Below, piece by piece: positions 58,668 through 64,000 of a stretch of DNA of 64,000 bases. The translations under genes were made by a program, and so were the position numbers. This DNA is from Tremella fuciformis (lineage: Eukaryota; Basidiomycota; Tremellomycetes; Tremellales; Tremellaceae), in assembly GCA_032768795.1 (NCBI GenBank), contig CP136496.1, positions 1,116,001 through 1,180,000 on the forward strand, in the 5' to 3' direction. Numbering within the stretch: the stretch's first letter is position 1; every line of letters begins with the position of its first letter. Below the pieces are notes generated by a model, which was not told the DNA's origin, did not search any database, and saw only the letters and a list, made by a program, of their open reading frames with translations.

Positions 58668-59123
58668 GTGTGCGTTCGGACGACGAGTGAAGCATATCGA
58701 GGAAAACATGTGATGGTAGCATGCTGCAGGCTTTCGGGGCGCTGCCGTAACGCCGCTCCGCTCGCTCCGCTCCAAGTGCCGATAGCTTCTGCTCGGAGGC
58801 GCTTGGTTGCTCGGAACGTGGACAAGGTGTGGCCCTGCGCTAAGTCCTTCCCGTGTCGCGGACAATCAACACCCCGAAAAATGCCAAGGCATACGTCTCT
58901 GCATCTCTCTCGTGTTTACGCCTTGCTTGGCGCTCTAGCACTCACTCACTCCGAGGCGAGGCGGTGTACCCAAGCTTTGGGCCGCTGGGATGCCAGGCTG
59001 ATGCGGCCAGCGTTGCGGACAAACGCCAGCTTTTCAACACGCTGACTTCGGCGATGAGGGGCTCGGACGCATGTTGCTGATAGCACTGCTGACTGTTGAC
59101 TTGTCAATTGACTCTTGCTGAGT
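58668..59123. other. Spacer between tandem AA14-like genes
   Basis: 456 bp. I searched for a decayed third paralogue and saw none. It contains the 3' UTR of A and the promoter of B, without a TATA box as good as A's. Confidence 0.5.
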
Positions 59124-60410
59124 ATGACGACACTCGCAGGCGCGGTGATATCGCTCGTGCTGGCGACACGAGCTCGGGCACAGTGCGTCTTCTAGAGCTC
59201 ACGTGCTGCCTACTATCGGGGCTCATGACAGTATTGCGTTGTGGGACAAAGGACTATTTGGCATCAACTGGCCGGGGCAGATCACAGGTGGGCAAACCCG
59301 AAGAGAGGAGCATGGTCGAAGGCTTAGGGTAGATGCCCAGCAGAACTACGACAACTCGTACCCCGTCCAACCGCTCGAGAAAAGCCATAACCTGACCGAG
59401 GAAGAATGGTTCGCTCACGGGTACAAGGCCTACCCGCCCAAAGATGGGGACTTTATGGTGCTGTCCTCCGGCGGTAGCTATACAGGTGGGTTGAGTAGAG
59501 TGCGGACTGGCAACGGCCAGCTGTGCAGCGCTGACGTGTAGGGGAGCTGAGCTGCAACCGCGCATGGACGACGCTCGGCGATCCCTCCAAGTCCGCGTCG
59601 GAGCGCCTGATCTACTTTGCGTGTCCCGACAAGGGCTCGGTGCACATCTCCATCAACTACACCGATAACCCGTCCCCGCCAACAGACTACTTTGGCGGCA
59701 CCGCCCTGGCGATCGCGTACACATCGGACGTCGACAGCCTGCAGCCGGGGGATCTGACCGTCTTCTCGGTCAACTATACGAGCGTGTGGGCGCGAGAGAC
59801 GGTGTATCAGGTGCCAAAGGGCATGCCGACGTGCCCGAGCGGGGGATGCCTGTGTACTTGGAATTGGTTCCATCTGGCCAATCATGGCGAGGGCAACCCT
59901 TGGGAGATTGTGGGTCGTCCCACCCCCAGAGAAGGCGGCTTGATCGGAGACTAACACTCAGTATAACAACCTCTATCGATGCAACGTGACGGGCGAGACG
60001 GACAATTCCAACGTCGTCGCTCCTGGGCAAGTACCGAAAAAGTGCGACACCGACCAGAGTCAGTGCGTCACAGGCGCCAAGGTGCCCATGGTACGTTTGC
60101 TGCATTCCCAGCCGTTCGTTTGTTTGTTCATGCGCAGTACCTCTGGCAGGTGTCGGGCAACAACCTTCCAGACGATGGGAACCTGCCCACCTATACCACA
60201 CGATACGGCTTCAACGACGGTGCTCAGACGGATATTCTGGTAGCCGCCCCTTCGAACGCTTCTGCGTCCAGCACCACAAGTGCTGCACAGTCGACTTCAG
60301 CGTCTTCGACGGCTTCGTCGTCGGCTTCCCCTTCAAGCTCTGCAAGTCGGAGCATCCGCATTCCCTGGGTGCTATCAGCACTGTTGCGTCTCACAACAGC
60401 CCTGGCTTGA
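59124..60410 (+). CDS. AA14-like lytic polysaccharide monooxygenase B, GPI-anchored
   Basis: Exons 59124-59182, 59232-59287, 59333-59485, 59542-59909, 59962-60090 and 60138-60410; 345 aa. Signal peptide MTTLAGAVISLVLATRARA, then mature HIALWDKGLFGINWP, so His1 is present. AA14 core: EEWFAHGYKAYPP, GGSYTGELSCNRAWTT, TDYFGGTALAIAYTSD, DLTVFSVNYTSVWARETVYQVP, MPTCPSGGCLCTWNW, LYRCNVTG, QSQCVTGAKVPM and RYGFNDGAQTDIL. A Ser/Thr/Ala-rich stalk and hydrophobic end (IPWVLSALLRLTTALA) indicate a GPI anchor. Exons 2, 3 and the 129-nt exon match gene A exactly in length, showing tandem duplication. It lacks A's fourth intron. Confidence 0.88.
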
Positions 60411-60653
60411 TGCTTGATCAAAGCTACACCGTCTGCATCATAGACACTGTAATCATACAATCCCCCCCTTGTCCTCTCACACTGTCAGGACGCGGTGTAT
60501 AGATTAGAACACCTGTATAGTACTATGCTGCCGTAAGAACATCGGTACTCCTCGATGCACAACGCAGAGAAGAGAAACCAGGTTCCAAGCATTTGCGATT
60601 CGGTCAACGCCGATACTTTTGGTCGTCAAGTCGTGAAAGTGATGATAGTCACA

Positions 60654-63593
60654 TTATTGGCGGAACTGCCCCATTTGCCCGTAGCCTCCAACACCTTGCC
60701 CCTGCGGCATCATATTGGCCATTTGACCCATCTGTGCCATCCAGTTGCCATTGTTGCCCGGCGAGATGCCGAGCGAGTTGGCCACGTTTTGCTGAAGCTG
60801 CATTTGTTGTTGTGGCGGTAGACCCCCAAGCTGCATGCCTTGCTGAGGCTGTTGTTGTAATGGTTGGTAACCTCCGGCTCCGGGTCCGAAGAAAGTCGAG
60901 TGCAGTTGCTGCTGCGACAGCCCTGCAGGTAGCTGCGGCAATGTCTGTTGCATCGTCGGCATGCCTTGCATCATAGGCTGCTGCTGTGGGGTGATGCCAC
61001 CCGCTGCCGCCCGTTTCTTGGCTTCGCTCGCTTTGATGACCTCGATCAACATTTTTAGCTTGTCGGGCTGAAGGCTCATGAAGTTTGGCGGTAAAGAAAT
61101 GCTGTTCCGGCTCGCATATTGTCGGATCATTTCGACCTGCTGGTTCGTGACCATCGCCCGCCCATTCGCGTCTACGGTGGGCGTAAGCAGTCCACTGAGG
61201 TTGGGAGTTTGGCCGGAAGACTGCTGCTGTGGTTGTCCCTGCATCGGCAAGCTCGGGGGTAGCGGGGGCGATATCTGGTTGGGTTGCTGCATGTTTGGGT
61301 GGAATTGAGGAGCAGAGACCTGAGGAATTTGAGGCGCTTGGACCGGCATCTGTTGCTGCTGTGGATTCTGATTCGGCATCTGCTGCTGGCCCTGAGATTG
61401 GCGAGATGGCAGTGGGACGTTCTGACGATGAGTTAATTATTCAGGAAATCCTGTGACACTCACAATGCAGACTACACCCATGAGTCGGAGAGGGCGCTCG
61501 CCAGCATTTGGCCCGTATGGAGAGGCAAAGAGTACAGCACCCTGATCGGGTCCTCCCAGGCGGACAATAGCCATCTGCCAATCAGCAAAGCCCTATTCGG
61601 TTACTGTATACGCACGCTGCCGCGGTTTTGAAGACTGGTCACAAAGTTCTGGTATCTAACGGCATTTTGCGGATCGTTCGCCGGGGGATTGAAGCATAAG
61701 CAAGGTGTGCGATTTTGTTTGACGAAATCTTGAATCTCGGGTATGGTCATGGGCAAAGGAGCGGCAATAGAGATTTCTGGCGCTCAGCTTAAGTCGAGTT
61801 GTCACCTGCTTATCTCACCTCTGGGCCAGCTATCCATGCTGAAGCTCTGCACGTTGCCAGGCGTTAACATCATCGCTTCCAGAGATAGCCGATCTGCCAT
61901 GAGCACACTCCGTATTGACGTGGCATGAACAAACTCTTGATCTGGCCCGGTCCCGGATTTGCCGGCCAAGAGAGCTCTCCGCTCCAAAGTATACGTGATT
62001 GCCCCGAGCCGTTTGGCGTGGTTTGGGCAACGTTCGGTCCTTGCTGTTGCGATTGTTGAGCTTGTTGCTGAAGGGCCGCTCGAATCATTTGTTCGCTGGC
62101 CGCAGGATTGCCGGCCGTCACTCCGGCAGCTGCGGCTGCCGCAGGATTCATCGCCAATTGCCCTTGACGTTGCTGCTGCTGGAGCATAAGGAGATGCTTG
62201 AACTGTTGCATCGCGGGGTGATTCAGATCGAGGCCTCCGCCGGATTTGGCTGCCAGTAGGCTCCTAAGAGCCATCTGCTGTTGCGGGGTCTGAACACCAC
62301 CACTTTGACGAATTTCTTGCTGCAATAGCCGAAGTGCGGCAGCTTGCGCTTGCAATTGCGACACTTTGGATGGATCCTGAGATCCAGTCGACAACAGCAT
62401 CGAAGGATCTGTAGGCAGAGAAGAGGACAGTTGGCTCGGGGAGGGGGGCACAGTAGCTTGAGATCAGCATATCGTTCTCGTCAGAGTGACGGACTTGCCA
62501 GCGTCAACTGATAATCCCGACAGCCGAGCCTCAAACCCAGGAGGCAAGTCAAACCATACGTCCGTCTCCTTAGGAGAAGCCTGAAAATGAGTGAACGATC
62601 TTCGAAAGGATATCGAACACGAACAGATGAGCAGAAGTCCATAATCGTTTTACCCAGGCCCGTCCACCCTGGACTGCCCCGATCCGAGCTTACAGTTCGG
62701 GCAATTAGTGAGCAGTCGATATCTCGAGACTTGCATTTCTCTGCAAGCTTGGCCCAACCGTGTCCGTCGAGCACTGGATTCCAGTTCTTTTTGGGATAGA
62801 TCTCATCCGAGCTGTCGCTTTGCGGAGTCAAGCCGAGAGTCTCATCCGTTTCTGGTGAGAGCGAGACGATGATAAGAGACCGGGGCGCTGCTACCGGAGG
62901 TGTTGGGGGCGGTGTGAGCATTGGTGCCAGTAAGGTCTGGGCGCCTGCAGGAAACATGGAAGATATGGAAGGTTTCAAGCTGGAAGGGCTGAAGGTACGC
63001 TTGGGTCGTAGGAGCAGCTGCGGTGAGTGGTATCCCATTGAGGAAGACGCAACGAACCTCGAGTCCGCCAACCACCCCACCAAGCATCGCGGCCTCTGAT
63101 CGCTTGGCGTTGACGGGCTGTGCGTATGATGCCGAGGGTTGATCGACGTCGTCGTCAAGCATCATGCTTTCGTTTATGAACATCTTCCAAGAGTCTTCGG
63201 CGACCTGATCCGTGAAACCCTGCGTAAACTTGTCGGTGAACCCAGGCAGCGAGCCGAGAAAAGCCGAGGGACTAGTGAAGTCACGCTTGAGTGGAGACGC
63301 GGGCAGTGCAAACGGGTTGAGGAGACCATCTCGGCCGTCTGAATGAGAGATGAACAAGGCAATTCGAAGCTTTCGTTGAGCGGGTGACTCGATCGTGTTC
63401 AGGTTTGGCTTACTTGTTTCTCGCCCCCATGCTTCTCCATGAGCCTCTGAACCAATTTGTGGATCACTCCTTCTGGCTCGATGAGTTTGACGTAGTCGTC
63501 CCTTGCGAGTGCGGGGTCAAAAACGAAGGTCGCGAGGTGAGGGTCGGGACGTGAAGACGTCGACGACGAGGCGTCCGGCTGTTCGACGTCCAT
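60654..63593 (-). CDS. Med25-like Mediator protein (VWA plus Gln-rich plus PTOV-like)
   Basis: Clear exons: 63593-63414, 63369-63058, 63017-62694, then one beginning at 62580, a Gln-rich exon around 62450-61810, and further exons to the stop at 60654. The N-terminal VWA-like domain has ATFVFDPALARDDYVKLI, ALFISHSDG, AAMLGGVVGGLELLLR, SLIIVSLSPETDE and KSRDIDCSLIART. A Gln/Ala-rich middle is followed by a PTOV/ACID-like region (VHATSIRS, DSWPREISIAAPLP, YQNFVTSLQNRGSMAIVRLGG, LRLMGVVCI) and a Gln/Pro-rich tail. Joins near 62500 and 61950 are unresolved, so total length is uncertain. Helitron copy 4 starts 285 bp upstream. Confidence 0.72.
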
Positions 63594-63877
63594 GGCGGTG
63601 CAGACAGGCGACTGGCGATGACAGCTGGCTACCTAGACTCGAAAGAGACCAGTCAATGCGACTATTGATGGGAGTCGGGTGATTGGGGATGAAGTGGATG
63701 GGATGAGAGATCGAGAGAAGGGAGGACAACGAGGGCGGAGGTGCTATTCTTCGACTGAAACCGGCAGCGGACCGGCGACGCCGAATCAACCCAGTTACTA
63801 ATGTGGCATTACCCATTACTAAACACTCATTAATGGTCGGTGGCAAATCACCGCGATAACTAACTCGTATCCGGTCA
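63594..63877. other. Host promoter segment between Med25-like gene and Helitron copy 4
   Basis: 284 bp with no gene. An AT-richer tract (63790-63870) lies just before the Helitron 5' end. Confidence 0.5.
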
Positions 63878-64000
63878 TCAGCGTAGCTCTTACGGGGCGA
63901 ATTTCTGCGGGTGTCCCTGGAACGAAAACGGTAAATGGGGGAATTAAATAAGAAAATTCCGGCCATTCTGATTTCATCAGCACAATCCTAATATGCATTG
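63878..64000 (+). mobile_element. Helitron copy 4, 5' end of a diverged member (cut by window edge)
   Basis: Begins TCAGCGTAGCTCTTACGG at 63878, preceded by A, so the A/TC boundary is canonical. The first 18 bases match copies 2 and 3, as does a later block (CTGCGGGTGTCCCTGGAACG and on), but bases between and after differ and the subterminal repeat unit is changed (GGGGGAATTAAATAAG). It is therefore a related but distinct element rather than a fourth identical copy. The coding part lies outside the window. Confidence 0.88.

Noticed and set aside
58668..59123. A decayed third AA14-like paralogue between genes A and B.
   Set aside because: No stretch resembles the conserved AA14 blocks in any frame.

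Overview
The window is nuclear DNA of a fungus, most likely a basidiomycetous yeast; Tremellomycetes is my best guess. The evidence is dense genes split by many 30-60 nt introns with CTGAC/CTGAT branch points, short intergenic gaps, and a fungal gene set: homoisocitrate dehydrogenase, VTC4, Spo71/Mug56, a Cti6-like PHD protein and AA14-like oxidases. I resolved 22 host genes, nearly all with exon structure. Exon coordinates come from reading splice sites by eye and checking that reading frames join, so single-base errors are possible.

Layout: 1-809 is the 3' end of a Helitron (copy 1). 810-7181 holds 6-phosphogluconolactonase (+), an asparaginyl-tRNA synthetase (-) and a Cti6-like PHD protein (-). 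7182-13730 is a complete 6549-bp Helitron on the minus strand (copy 2). 13731-17928 holds MYG1 (+) and a CUE/Smr-type protein (-). 17929-24477 is a second complete 6549-bp Helitron on the plus strand (copy 3), collinear with copy 2. 24478-35000 holds ENP1/bystin, a 71-aa HMG/YABBY-like protein, a MATE transporter, a MESH1-type HD hydrolase, ribosomal protein eL18 and epsilon-COP. 34991-46048 holds an alpha/beta hydrolase, a Spo71-like protein, VTC4, LYS12 and MED4. 46127-54826 holds a P4-ATPase flippase and a large mitochondrial helical-repeat protein. 55184-60410 holds an unrecognised gene and a tandem pair of GPI-anchored AA14-like LPMOs. 60654-63593 is a Med25-like Mediator gene. At 63878 the 5' end of a diverged Helitron begins and runs off the window.

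The most unusual content is the Helitron family. Each full copy has a 5'-TC start, a 7-bp 3' hairpin, a CTAG end, an intact Rep-helicase (1793 aa, one 40-nt intron) and a small two-exon gene antisense to Rep near the 3' end. The two full copies look identical and are inverted around a 4.2-kb host segment. Every visible element end lies within about 340 bp upstream of a host start codon; copy 2 ends 21 bp from one. A second theme is splicing: at least five introns here need a GC donor, and one of them has a GT donor at the same position in the tandem paralogue.
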